13,156 bases of DNA from JAKEGK01 sp050116575 (GTDB taxonomy: Bacteria; Pseudomonadota; Gammaproteobacteria; SZUA-152). Below the pieces are notes generated by a model. It had not been told where the DNA came from and searched no databases. It was given only the letters and a program-made list of their open reading frames with translations. Shown here one piece after another: positions 1 through 7,893 of this stretch (position 1 is its first letter; each line of letters begins with the position of its first letter). A program made the position numbers and the translations under genes. The DNA is taken from assembly GCA_050116575.1 (NCBI GenBank), contig JASFOJ010000140.1, positions 1-13,156 on the forward strand. Direction: 5' to 3'.

Positions 1-2
1 TA

Positions 3-425
3 ATGATGGCCGCCAACATGCAGCCCGGCATGCCGCCACTGCAACTGCCGCCAGATGGTACACCCATCGATTTTCCCGCGCCGATTCCGCTGCCCTCCGG
101 ACAGCAAATCAAGCTGGCACTGAAAGGCAATCACATCGTTGCTTACGTCGGCGAAAAATCGGCGAAGTTGGCGGAACAACTGGGCAAGGACAAAATGAAA
201 GCCAATGGCATGTTTGCCTTTAATATGGATTTCGGCAAATACATGAAATTTGTAGCCAGCGCCGCACAAAATTCGCCACAGGGCGACGACACTAAAGTGG
301 CCATGACGGAAAAAGACAAAGCCATGCTGGACGCCATGAGCAAAATCAATATGCAGTTAGTCGAGTCGTTCGATGTCGCCAAGGAAGGTATCGATTTTGG
401 CGTAAAAATGACAATGGACGAATAA
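3..425 (+). CDS. C-terminal part of an unrecognised protein (5' end probably outside the window)
   Basis: The reading frame is open to the left edge of the window, so the ATG at base 3 is probably internal and only the last 140 or so residues are visible. I do not recognise the family. The visible part starts with a Met/Pro-rich stretch (repeated Pro around residues 8-32), followed by a mixed sequence resembling a small alpha/beta domain with KLALKGNHIVAYVG near residues 37-50 and a lysine- and methionine-rich end. There is no membrane segment, lipobox or catalytic motif in this part. The gene converges on the exosortase H partner gene and is separated from it by 68 bases holding a strong hairpin, so it is not part of that operon. 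The reading frame is judged real from its length and clean composition. Its function is unknown. Confidence 0.6.
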   Translation: MMAANMQPGMPPLQLPPDGTPIDFPAPIPLPSGQQIKLALKGNHIVAYVGEKSAKLAEQLGKDKMKANGMFAFNMDFGKYMKFVASAAQNSPQGDDTKVAMTEKDKAMLDAMSKINMQLVESFDVAKEGIDFGVKMTMDE

Positions 426-435
426 TTCCATTCGA

Positions 436-487
436 CGGTACAGACCGCGGTAAAACTATGTTTAATTATTTGCCGTGGTCTGTGCCG
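436..487. terminator. Hairpin between convergent genes, probable bidirectional terminator
   Basis: Arms 436-454 and 469-487 are complementary over 19 bp with three G:U wobbles and no mismatch. They enclose a 14-nt A/T-rich loop. The hairpin fills most of the 68 bases between a plus-strand stop at 425 and a minus-strand stop at 494, the usual place for a shared terminator. There is no clean T-run after the stem on either strand, so the intrinsic-terminator call is inferred from position and stem strength. Confidence 0.6.
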
Positions 488-493
488 GATGAT

Positions 494-1120
494 TTAACCA
501 GTGGTTAGCGCTAATTTTTTAATGACAGTTCGGGATATCGCGGCGCTCACTAAAACGCTGATTAGACCCCCAGATACTGACAACGCTATTCGCCCTCCCC
601 CATTCATTGTATTCATCCAGACTACCCACGCATTTGAACTCAATCGATCCGGTGCCAGGTTAGCCAGTAGTAGGTCCATCAAGGTACCGACGATCATTAA
701 CGGTACATCAGCCATTTCGATGATCAACAACGCAACCGCGACAAAAATCAGGCGATAACTATACTCCACCCAATGCCTCGCCGGCCAGCTGGCGGCAATA
801 AAAAAAACGATCAACAAGTGCTGCATTGCATGGCCCGAGAGCGTCGACGCGCTCAAACCGATGCCTGTAGGTAACACATGTCCCTCAACGACCATTGGCT
901 TTGCGGTTGTAACAGCAAAATGAAACAGCTGCCGACCATTCGATTCTCTGAATGCTACGTTCTGCACATGAAACAACGGTTCCACATGCTCTATCGTCCA
1001 TTGGTACAGCGGCGTAAGCAACGCCGCGTAATCGTCGCCAACAAACCATATTGCCGGCAGCAACAGGCTATAAGCGAATAGCGCCCTGTAAACAAACCGT
1101 TTGGAGCCGTTATCAGACAT
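494..1120 (-). CDS. Exosortase H-associated membrane protein
   Basis: This 208-residue integral membrane protein is translated from an ATG at 1120, which overlaps the stop codon of xrtH within the 8 bases ATGTCTGA. The frame stays open further upstream, but that part lies inside xrtH and no start there is better. Overlap and lack of a clear Shine-Dalgarno site suggest translational coupling. Hydrophobic segments lie near residues 10-27, 98-112, 121-150 (perhaps two passes) and 177-196. A polar, probably periplasmic stretch of about 65 residues sits between the first and second. Size, topology and position directly after a small exosortase match the partner protein that accompanies XrtH in IPTLxxWG-CTERM systems. 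The biochemical role of that partner is not established; assisting substrate recognition or the exosortase itself is inference. No catalytic motif is visible. Confidence 0.8.
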   Translation of the reverse strand: MSDNGSKRFVYRALFAYSLLLPAIWFVGDDYAALLTPLYQWTIEHVEPLFHVQNVAFRESNGRQLFHFAVTTAKPMVVEGHVLPTGIGLSASTLSGHAMQHLLIVFFIAASWPARHWVEYSYRLIFVAVALLIIEMADVPLMIVGTLMDLLLANLAPDRLSSNAWVVWMNTMNGGGRIALSVSGGLISVLVSAAISRTVIKKLALTTG

Positions 1121-1610
1121 GCTGTTTCTGAATCGCGAGGGTGCGGCTGATCCAGAACAGAAAAAAACCACCTATTAGAAACACAATCAGCGTGGGTCCG
1201 GCCAGTGAATGAATAAAATGAAAAACGTCACGATCGTACAGCAATGCATAAAAAAGCGAGGCAATCCTGATTTGATTCAATATGTATACAAATCCGACAC
1301 CTGCCAACAAACCAATCATCTTGTGCCGAACGCTAGACGGAAACGCCAATACCGCCGCCGCCAATAAAAACATACTCTCGGTACCTTCGCAGCCGTTTAA
1401 TATGGTTAACCGTAACCGGTTGGAGATAATACGATGCCCTTCAGGGTGCACTTCCAGGTTTTTGGAAAAAAAACCAATAACACCCGCACTTGGTTTGACA
1501 GTCAGTTCATCGACGACAATTTCTTCAACTACCGTACCTCTGGCAAACGAATAACATACGCTAAACATACTGAAAAACGCCAAAAACAAGACCACAAACC
1601 TCATATTCAT
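1113..1610 (-). CDS. xrtH: Small exosortase, XrtH type (IPTLxxWG-CTERM specific)
   Basis: A membrane transpeptidase-like enzyme expected to cleave exported proteins at a C-terminal IPTLxxWG-type signal in the inner membrane. Using the ATG at 1610 it has 165 residues. The exosortase motifs are all present: NGCEGTE with the nucleophile Cys74, LNQIRI with Arg115, and a His at 134 in FHFIH. They lie in successive hydrophobic segments (about 78-92, 97-122, 136-156), with a signal-anchor-like segment at 4-20. The short length and the NGCxGxE form distinguish XrtH from the longer XrtA and XrtD types. A GTG at 1667 would add 19 residues with no ribosome-binding site; the family normally starts right at the first hydrophobic segment, so ATG 1610 (or 1604) is preferred. 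It forms an operon with the downstream partner membrane protein and is divergent from a protease carrying a matching signal. Confidence 0.85.
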   Translation of the reverse strand: MNMRFVVLFLAFFSMFSVCYSFARGTVVEEIVVDELTVKPSAGVIGFFSKNLEVHPEGHRIISNRLRLTILNGCEGTESMFLLAAAVLAFPSSVRHKMIGLLAGVGFVYILNQIRIASLFYALLYDRDVFHFIHSLAGPTLIVFLIGGFFLFWISRTLAIQKQHV

Positions 1611-1703
1611 GGATTGTTGCGGCGTAATTAATTCCGGCTTACGGTTGATGACTTTCAGTAAATTCACAGTATATTCAAATACCCGCCATTCAAGACTCTA
1701 GCT

Positions 1704-1709
1704 ATTATA
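1704..1709 (-). promoter_or_regulatory. Possible -10 box for xrtH
   Basis: The minus strand reads TATAAT here in an A/T-rich stretch of the 264-321 base divergent region between xrtH and the S8 peptidase gene. Transcription would begin near 1697, leaving about 85 bases before the preferred xrtH start. No convincing -35 box sits at normal spacing, so this is only a candidate. Confidence 0.3.
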
Positions 1710-1743
1710 TTTTATAGTCACCGCATGTCTGTACAAACGATCA

Positions 1744-1777
1744 ACGTATTATTCTCTTTAATACGTCAATTTTTTTT
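1744..1777. promoter_or_regulatory. Perfect inverted repeat followed by a T8 run in the divergent intergenic region
   Basis: ACGTATTA (1744-1751) and TAATACGT (1759-1766) are perfect 8-bp inverted arms with a 7-base spacer, and the plus strand then runs to eight consecutive T at 1770-1777. The location between two divergent genes fits an operator controlling xrtH and the peptidase. The shape also resembles a weak intrinsic terminator, which would end a short plus-strand transcript. The stem is A/T-rich, so either reading is tentative. The rest of 1668-1931 shows only A/T-rich sequence and no further convincing site. Confidence 0.4.
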
Positions 1778-1931
1778 CATCTTTATGACAATCCCATACT
1801 TCCCATGGTAACGCACTTGCCTCTTTCATCATACTAATGTCACACTAAGCCTGTAACTTGATCCGTTGACAAGGTCGGCAGCAACAAAATTTTTACCTGG
1901 ACGAATAATATAATTATCAATATAACTGTAA

Positions 1932-3416
1932 ATGCTTCACGTATCCCATTTTAATGTTATCTCCGAAAAAAGTCATCGCAAATATTCTGGTTTTGCAGGA
2001 TCAGCGCTATTAACATTCCTGCTATGCCTCACTGTAGCCGTTCCCGCCTTTGGAGCGGCACATATACCGGATAATGCCGTTAAGCAGCTTCAAAACCGTC
2101 AACCGCAAAAATTGATGATTGTCTATGAGGACAGTCTCATACAACAGGAAGCAAAAACCAGACGACAACAGGCACATTTGCCGTTTGATGATGCTGCTAT
2201 TTTAGACTGGAAAGCGAAACGGTTTTATCGTCTCAAACAACAAGTACTGTCCAGCGTGGGACAATTACAGGTATGGGTGGTTCGTGATTACAGCCATCTA
2301 CCCATGAATGTATTGCGCTTTGAGGATTCAAACGCATTAACCACATTTAGCCAGCTGCCCGGTGTCAAGGCGATTTATGAAATCAAGACATACTTTCCTG
2401 CACTAAGTGAGAGTCTTCCCCTGATCAGTCAAGTACAAAGTGTTTCGCACGGTAAAACGGGCGCCGGCACCACAGTCGTCATTCTCGACAGTGGCGTGGA
2501 TTACACGAACGCTGCTTTTAATAGTTGTACGTCGCCCGGCGTACCTTCTAGCTGTAAAGTTGTTGAATCCTTTGATGAAGCACCGGACGACAGTGCATTG
2601 GACAGCATCGGCCACGGCACCAATGTGAGTGGCATCGTCGTCGGTGTTGCACCGGATGCTAAACTGGCCGTTGTCGATATCTTTGACGGCAGCACTACAA
2701 CGTCGGTTTTATTGACCGGCGGAATAAATTGGGCAATAGCAAACCAGGCGGCCTATAATATTGTGGCGCTCAACATGAGCCTTAGCGATGGAGGACACTA
2801 TACCAGCCCCTGCAGCACCGCTAACCCATTACTGGTTGCGCTCAATAATGCCCGCAGCGCCGGTATTATTCCTGTTGCTGCTTCAGGAAATAATGGCTAT
2901 ACGGACGCAATATCCAACCCCGCGTGTACCCCCGGTACCGTATCCGTCGGCGGTGTCTATGACAGCGATGTTGGCACGGTCGGTTTCAGCAGCTGTACCG
3001 ACGACACCACCAGCGCCGATCAACCGTTGTGTGTTTCCAACAGTGCCGACTACCTGGATCTACTGGCACCCGGCGCCCTGATTACCGCCGCCGGCAGAAC
3101 ATCCGGTGGAACATCACAGGCCGCACCACATGTTGCCGGAGCGCTTGCCGTTTTACGGTCCGCTTTTCCATTGGAGTCACTGGATACCACCCTTAGTCGT
3201 CTCACATCAAATGGTGATAATATTTTCGATCCGCGAAACGGTATTGTCACTTCGCGCGTGAATCTATGGGCAGCCTTGGGTTACGCTGAAAATTATGTTG
3301 ACGAAGAAATTCCCTTTTTGCCCCCTTGGGCGTTGGCTATCACTGCATCAGGTCTCATAACTGTTGCAAACAGGAAACTCAAGCGATATAAAAGCAATCG
3401 TTATACGCGGAATTAA
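1932..3416 (+). CDS. Exported subtilisin-family (S8) serine peptidase with IPxLxxW-type C-terminal sorting signal
   Basis: A 494-residue secreted endopeptidase. A signal peptide with basic residues near 13-17 and a hydrophobic core at about 22-38 ends at a likely cleavage after AFGA (near 42). Residues 55-155 look like an inhibitor-I9-type propeptide. The catalytic domain follows with Asp186 (VVILDSG), His228 (GHGTNVSG), the oxyanion Asn320 (ASGNNG) and Ser395 (GTSQAAPHVAGA), so the triad is complete. Cys199/208, 294/332 and 355/367 could form disulfides in the exported enzyme. The C-terminus holds IPFLPPWA (460-467), a hydrophobic segment and a basic tail. Its position divergent from xrtH makes it the likely substrate of that exosortase. 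The ATG at 1932 has no clear Shine-Dalgarno site, but no later start would preserve the signal peptide. The peptidase target is unknown. Confidence 0.92.
   Translation: MLHVSHFNVISEKSHRKYSGFAGSALLTFLLCLTVAVPAFGAAHIPDNAVKQLQNRQPQKLMIVYEDSLIQQEAKTRRQQAHLPFDDAAILDWKAKRFYRLKQQVLSSVGQLQVWVVRDYSHLPMNVLRFEDSNALTTFSQLPGVKAIYEIKTYFPALSESLPLISQVQSVSHGKTGAGTTVVILDSGVDYTNAAFNSCTSPGVPSSCKVVESFDEAPDDSALDSIGHGTNVSGIVVGVAPDAKLAVVDIFDGSTTTSVLLTGGINWAIANQAAYNIVALNMSLSDGGHYTSPCSTANPLLVALNNARSAGIIPVAASGNNGYTDAISNPACTPGTVSVGGVYDSDVGTVGFSSCTDDTTSADQPLCVSNSADYLDLLAPGALITAAGRTSGGTSQAAPHVAGALAVLRSAFPLESLDTTLSRLTSNGDNIFDPRNGIVTSRVNLWAALGYAENYVDEEIPFLPPWALAITASGLITVANRKLKRYKSNRYTRN
3309..3401 (+). other. Encoded C-terminal sorting signal (IPFLPPWA, hydrophobic segment, basic tail)
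   Basis: Residues 460-490 of the S8 peptidase form the three-part signal expected for exosortase substrates: IPFLPPWA, a short hydrophobic stretch to about residue 479, then RKLKRYKSNR. Compared with the IPTLxxWG consensus, I, P, L and W are kept at the right spacing, while T is F and G is A. It does not resemble the VPLPA signal expected for the XrtD enzyme encoded elsewhere in the window. The catalytic domain ends about ten residues earlier, so the signal lies outside the fold. Confidence 0.72.
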
Positions 3417-3429
3417 CCGCGAACCTGTA

Positions 3430-5268
3430 TCAAGACGCTTGCAGAAAATTGGACCGGTGGTAATTTAAAAACTTAACAGTCTGATCCGGGCCCATGTAGC
3501 GGCGCAAGACTTTGGCATCCGTTTTTGCCAGATCAACCATTATCAAACCGTCCAGCGCGTCACTGAACTGGTTATCCACGTTAAAACCCAATATTGTCCC
3601 CCCCAATTTAAGGTATTGCTTCAACAGGATAGGAGCGCCTTTTTCGTCGTGTTCGAACTGAGACACCAGTTCAGAAACGTGATCGATATCCTGCAGCAAT
3701 GAAAAATCGGACTCTTTCCAGTTGGTTTTGACTACTTTTTTAAAAGGTTTTCTGGGTTTAACGAAACGCGCCAGACCGGTATCGTAGTTATTCATTTTCA
3801 GGAAATCCACCAACAGCTGCTGCGATACCGTTTCGTAATCATTACTGATGGTAACCGGTCCGAACAGAACACGATAGCGGGGATGCAGCGCGACAAAACA
3901 ACCAATTCCTTTCCACAGCAACATTAACGGGCTAAAGTTTCGTTGATATTCCGGGCGCACAAATGAACGTCCCAATTCAATCGATGGATTGATGGAATCA
4001 AGCAAGTGCCGGCTGTATTTAAACAGTGTATAGCTGTACAAGCCTTTCATACCGTACTTTTCGAGTATCTGGTCGGCCAATCCCATCCGGTAGGCGCACA
4101 CAATTTCTCCGGCCTCCTCGTTCCAGACGAACAAATGCAGGTAGTAATCGTCAAATAAATCCAGATCCACGGACTTACCGGTACCTTCTCCTGTTTGGCG
4201 AAAACTGATTTCACGCAACCGGCCAATTTCCAGCAATATCCAGGGAATCTGTTCGGCGCTAGCGTAATACACTTTCAGGCCGCTGTTTTCCGCCAGACAT
4301 TGCACCACAGATAAATTGGCAATTTCCGCCATTAACAAGGAGCTGTTTACTGGATTGGCAATAGCATCCATATGGCGTTGCGCCCCACCGGCCTCGGCCT
4401 GCCGGCTTTTTCTATCCGGGCGACGTAAATTTTTTAACGTATAGGTGCGCAACCGGAGATACTCAGTCAGCTTATCGTCATCCGCAAACTGCTTCAGTTT
4501 ATTGAATGAAATGGATTTACCAATACGCAAGTCGATAATAGAATTTTGCTTGTTAAGAAACTGCCTCGGCAACATTACAGTGCGTAACCTTGGATGGATC
4601 AGCCCCAGGGTTTGAAACAGCACGCTGTTGTTACCCTGAATATGAACCGGAATAACCGGCGCCTGCGTCGAACGAACCATCCGGCCCACAGTTTTCGACC
4701 ACTTGGGATCGGTAATTTTTCTCTCGAGAAATTGAAAATGAGACACCTCGCCCGCCGGGAATACCAATAGTAAGCCCCCTTCATTAACCCAGCGAATCGC
4801 CTTTTTCATAGGCGCAACATTTTTCCGATTCGCCTGGGCGCCTCCAAAGACATCCACTTCTATAAATAACTCCTTGAGTTCCGGTACCCGCCCCAAAAGT
4901 TCATTGGCAAGGATGCGAACGTCACTTCTTATCCCCAGCAGAATATGAGCGAGTATCAGACCCTCCAAGGCGCCGAAAGGATGGTTGGCGACGATGATCG
5001 CGCTACCCTGTGCCGGTATACCGGAAGTATCACTCTTGTATACCTTGTAACGAATCTGCAACAAATCAAACACGTATTCCAGAAATTCCCGTCTTGATTC
5101 GGCTCGCGGCAGCCCTCGATACATACGATGCATTTTCTCCAAGCCGGCGAGTTGCTCAACAACCGATTCCACAGAACAGCCAAACAACGGTAATTTTCCA
5201 AATGGCAAAGCACCATTGAGTAGAAAAGGGCTTGGACCCAATCGAGTTAACTGATTCTGCTCTGTCAT
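3430..5268 (-). CDS. Two-domain acyltransferase, OlsF-like (PlsC-type plus OlsB/hemolysin-like GNAT)
   Basis: A 612-residue fusion of two acyltransferases. The N-terminal half is a PlsC/LPLAT domain: NHPFGALEG at 95-103 supplies the His-x(4-5)-acidic catalytic pair (His96, Glu102), followed by FPAGEVS at 170-176 and the PVIPVHIQGNN strand at 204-214. The C-terminal half, from about residue 330, resembles the COG3176 putative hemolysin/OlsB N-acyltransferases, with an LREISFRQTGEG start near 351 and ELGRSFVRPEYQ at 431-442. This order matches OlsF, a bifunctional enzyme reported to make ornithine lipids, with the GNAT part N-acylating ornithine and the PlsC part adding the second acyl chain. 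Ornithine as substrate is inferred from architecture only. It would act at the cytoplasmic face of the inner membrane. It converges on the S8 gene with a 13-base gap and is 200 bases from prsT, so it is probably transcribed alone. Confidence 0.82.
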   Translation of the reverse strand: MTEQNQLTRLGPSPFLLNGALPFGKLPLFGCSVESVVEQLAGLEKMHRMYRGLPRAESRREFLEYVFDLLQIRYKVYKSDTSGIPAQGSAIIVANHPFGALEGLILAHILLGIRSDVRILANELLGRVPELKELFIEVDVFGGAQANRKNVAPMKKAIRWVNEGGLLLVFPAGEVSHFQFLERKITDPKWSKTVGRMVRSTQAPVIPVHIQGNNSVLFQTLGLIHPRLRTVMLPRQFLNKQNSIIDLRIGKSISFNKLKQFADDDKLTEYLRLRTYTLKNLRRPDRKSRQAEAGGAQRHMDAIANPVNSSLLMAEIANLSVVQCLAENSGLKVYYASAEQIPWILLEIGRLREISFRQTGEGTGKSVDLDLFDDYYLHLFVWNEEAGEIVCAYRMGLADQILEKYGMKGLYSYTLFKYSRHLLDSINPSIELGRSFVRPEYQRNFSPLMLLWKGIGCFVALHPRYRVLFGPVTISNDYETVSQQLLVDFLKMNNYDTGLARFVKPRKPFKKVVKTNWKESDFSLLQDIDHVSELVSQFEHDEKGAPILLKQYLKLGGTILGFNVDNQFSDALDGLIMVDLAKTDAKVLRRYMGPDQTVKFLNYHRSNFLQAS

Positions 5269-5282
5269 TTATTAATACATCC

Positions 5283-5348
5283 GTAATAAATTTCACCACG
5301 GCATCAGCATAGGATCAGGTAGTTACGAACATGTGAAATTTGTATTAC
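5283..5348. repeat. Interrupted inverted repeat upstream of the acyltransferase gene
   Basis: GTAATA-AATTTCAC at 5283-5296 pairs with GTGAAATT-TG-TATTAC at 5333-5348: 14 bp with a 2-base bulge, around a 36-base spacer. It begins 15 bases upstream of the acyltransferase start, so it could be a leader stem or a pair of operator half-sites. No T-run follows and no promoter boxes at good spacing were found, so its role is uncertain. Confidence 0.35.
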
Positions 5349-5383
5349 ATTGCTATGACAGCGGCGGGCATTGTGAAAGAGTT

Positions 5384-5418
5384 CGCGGCCTAAAACCTGT
5401 TCATGGCTTTAAGCCGCG
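5384..5418 (-). terminator. Hairpin downstream of prsT, possible terminator
   Basis: Arms 5384-5397 and 5405-5418 (outer part CGCGGC/GCCGCG) pair over 14 positions with two mismatches and a 7-base loop. The hairpin lies about 50 bases past the prsT stop and before the leader of the acyltransferase gene, a natural place to end the exopolysaccharide operon. A clean T-run is missing; only a pyrimidine-rich stretch follows on the minus strand. Confidence 0.45.
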
Positions 5419-5468
5419 ATAGCCGTATCTTGCGGAACACTGGAATTAAAACAAACTAATTGTAAAAA

Positions 5469-7856
5469 TCAGGCATTATCCAGTAAGCGCAGAATGTTAG
5501 CCGCTTCGTCTTTGCCCTTGTATTTTTTGTCACTATTAACAGCCAACTCAAGGTTTTCTCTGGCTTTTTGCTTATCCCCCTTCGAGTAATAGGCCATGCC
5601 CAAATGGTAGTGCAACGTCGGCTGGCCCGGCGCAACCGTGACAGCCTGTTCCAGCGTGCTAATAGCCTGATCGTAATTACCACTCTTATATTCAACCCAC
5701 CCCACGGTATCCAGATACGCGGGATTTTTTGAGGCTTTCAACGGTTCAATAAGCGCTCTTGCTCTTTTCAGACTGTCGTCATCGGTTTTATAAGTAGCGA
5801 GTAACATGGCGATATTGTTCGACACAGCCGGTGCGTCCGGATTCATTGCGTAGAGGGATTCATACTGGCCGATAGCCTCGTCGGGTTTTCCGGTCTGCTC
5901 GTAGAAACTAGCCAAGTCCTGAATGAGCCGTGGCGAATTATCTGTTTGCCGGATACCTTTTTTAAACGTCTCTTCTGCGGACTGCAATTTTCCTCTAGCA
6001 ATCATGACACTGGCAAGGTTACGGTAAGGAAGCGGATATTTGGGCTGTACGTTAATAGCCGATTCAAATTCTTTCTGGGCAAGATCCAGTTTTTTCATAC
6101 TTAGCAATACCTCACCCTTGAGATTTTGTGCGACCACATTTTTTGGATTTTTATGCAGGACATCCTTCAGCTGCTTGATCGCGAGATCCGGTTTCTTCTG
6201 GCTAAGATAGAGCCTAATCAATACGGAAAGCGGTTCAACACTGTTAGGCGCTCTTTCCAGGGCTTCCTTATATTCCTTGATACTGGCATTCGTTTTTCCC
6301 AAAGCCTGGTAACTCAAACCCGCATAGTAATTTCCCAGGGCGTCTTCTTTATATTTTTCCTTATAACGAGCAGCGGTTGCTGATGCCTGATCATAGTTTT
6401 TCATGGCAAGCTGAGCTTGCACCAACGCGCCCAATGCTCCCTTATGATCCTCTTTCAGGCCAAGCACCATTTTAAAATAGTCCGCGGCGGAGCTGTAGTC
6501 GCCGAGGCTTGCGGTTAATTGTCCTAACCTGAACAATGCATCGGTATCTTTGGGCTCAATACCAACGGCACGCTTCAAGGTATCGATGGCAATGGGGGTG
6601 TCGCCGTTTTGTGCATGAGCCGCCGCGAGCTTTTTCATGACAGCCGCGCTATCGGGATTTTCCCGTAGCACCACACGAAAATCGACAATCGCCGTTTGCG
6701 GATCTTTGCGAATTAACGCGATATTACCCCGCACCAGCAGCGCCTGTATATCATTGGGATTTTCTTTTAAAACTTCACGCACATACACCATCGCATCATC
6801 GTATCTTTTATTATCCGCAAGATAGGCAGCAATCTTATCGCGCGCAGCCAGACCGTAGGGACCGTTGTCATCTTTGGTGATTACGTTTTTGTATATCTGT
6901 AGCCCTTGGTCCCTTTTGTCGTTCTTCTCATAAAGACTGGCGAGGCCAAACTGCAGCCTGTACATTTCCGGATATTGTACGATGTAATTTTTTAATGTTT
7001 TTTCCGCCTGTTGCGGCGATTCGGTGTGATAAAGAAAGTCAACATAGTCAAGTTTTGGCGTCGCCTCTTCCGGCGCTTTTGCCATTGATTCTTTCAGCAC
7101 TGAATCGGCCTCACTGTTACGGCCAAGACTTGCATAGTAAACTGCCAGTTGTTTGCGCACGCTCAAGTCATCAGGCTTAATGGCGATGATTTGCTGGATG
7201 TACTCGATTGCCTTGTCGCTTTTCTTTGTGGACATAAAATACTTGACCAGCTCCGAGCGCAAACCTACGTGTGATGGATTCTTTTCGGCGGCCGCCTCTA
7301 TCATTTTTACTGCCTGGTCAGCACGATTGTTTTTCATACGGACAGCGGCTTTGATCATCGTTGCTTCGGGATTATAAGGTTGTTGTGCCAGCACCTTGCT
7401 GGCAAATTGTTCCGCCTTTTCATATTTTGACTTACGCAGGCTCAGTGTGCCGTTTACGACCAGCACTTCGGGATTGTCAGGAGCCAGTTCGAGGGCTTTG
7501 GCGGCGTTTTGTTCCGCCATTTCCATTTCACCTGCGCCAAGGTACAACAGCGCCAGGTCCTTGATCGCAGCAACATGGTCCGGTTTTTCCTCTACAACTG
7601 CCTTATAATGTTGGAACGCCTTGCTGTATTTCTTGTTTTTTTCCAGCACCTTGCCCATTGAATACAACGCTTCCACATTTTTTGGATCAATCTGCAACAC
7701 ATTCTTGAATTCCACTCGCGCTTTTTCCAGGTCATTGTTATCCATGTATTCATGGCCTTTGCTCATGTGCTCCGCGATGCGGTCTTCCTTACTGCCGCAC
7801 CCGGCAATTACAAATACCAGTAAAAATAGTACAAGCGTTGTATTAACATATTTCAT
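5469..7856 (-). CDS. prsT: PEP-CTERM system TPR-repeat lipoprotein PrsT
   Basis: A 795-residue lipoprotein built almost entirely of tetratricopeptide repeats. The first 20 residues are a lipoprotein signal with the lipobox IAGC (Cys20), so the mature protein is lipid-anchored in the cell envelope. From about residue 25 to the end, 34-residue helical repeats follow one another, with typical patterns such as LEKARVEFKNVLQIDPKN, YDQAISTLEQAV and LHYHLGMAYYSKGDKQKA. The combination of lipobox, many TPRs and a place beside an exosortase and a WecA-like transferase identifies PrsT of PEP-CTERM/exopolysaccharide loci, thought to be a scaffold in export or assembly. From memory the family is usually nearer 900 residues, so this member may lack a few repeats. 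An AGGG site lies 9 bases before the ATG. It starts 37 bases after the transferase and is the last gene of the operon. Confidence 0.9.
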   Translation of the reverse strand: MKYVNTTLVLFLLVFVIAGCGSKEDRIAEHMSKGHEYMDNNDLEKARVEFKNVLQIDPKNVEALYSMGKVLEKNKKYSKAFQHYKAVVEEKPDHVAAIKDLALLYLGAGEMEMAEQNAAKALELAPDNPEVLVVNGTLSLRKSKYEKAEQFASKVLAQQPYNPEATMIKAAVRMKNNRADQAVKMIEAAAEKNPSHVGLRSELVKYFMSTKKSDKAIEYIQQIIAIKPDDLSVRKQLAVYYASLGRNSEADSVLKESMAKAPEEATPKLDYVDFLYHTESPQQAEKTLKNYIVQYPEMYRLQFGLASLYEKNDKRDQGLQIYKNVITKDDNGPYGLAARDKIAAYLADNKRYDDAMVYVREVLKENPNDIQALLVRGNIALIRKDPQTAIVDFRVVLRENPDSAAVMKKLAAAHAQNGDTPIAIDTLKRAVGIEPKDTDALFRLGQLTASLGDYSSAADYFKMVLGLKEDHKGALGALVQAQLAMKNYDQASATAARYKEKYKEDALGNYYAGLSYQALGKTNASIKEYKEALERAPNSVEPLSVLIRLYLSQKKPDLAIKQLKDVLHKNPKNVVAQNLKGEVLLSMKKLDLAQKEFESAINVQPKYPLPYRNLASVMIARGKLQSAEETFKKGIRQTDNSPRLIQDLASFYEQTGKPDEAIGQYESLYAMNPDAPAVSNNIAMLLATYKTDDDSLKRARALIEPLKASKNPAYLDTVGWVEYKSGNYDQAISTLEQAVTVAPGQPTLHYHLGMAYYSKGDKQKARENLELAVNSDKKYKGKDEAANILRLLDNA

Positions 7857-7893
7857 TTTATTACCCTATTGGTCACGATTAACTTGTTGTTGA

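Noticed and set aside
1611..1667. GTG start at 1667 adding 19 residues to xrtH
   Set aside because: No Shine-Dalgarno site and a polar extension not typical for this family; kept only as an alternative.
1866..1871. Perfect TTGACA upstream of the S8 peptidase gene
   Set aside because: No acceptable -10 box 16-18 bases downstream; the sequence there is a plain T-run.
1909..1914. Perfect TATAAT just before the S8 peptidase start
   Set aside because: It would put the transcript start about 11 bases before the ATG with no -35 box; in such A/T-rich DNA a chance match is likely.
3406..3421. CGCGG-N6-CCGCG mini-hairpin spanning the stop codon of the S8 peptidase gene
   Set aside because: The stem is only 5 bp, has no T-run and overlaps coding sequence; too weak to call a terminator.
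5010..5219. Antisense and out-of-frame open frames inside the acyltransferase, prsT, xrtD and S8 genes
   Set aside because: They overlap genes with clear family motifs, show low-complexity or arginine/proline-rich translations and have no recognisable domain.
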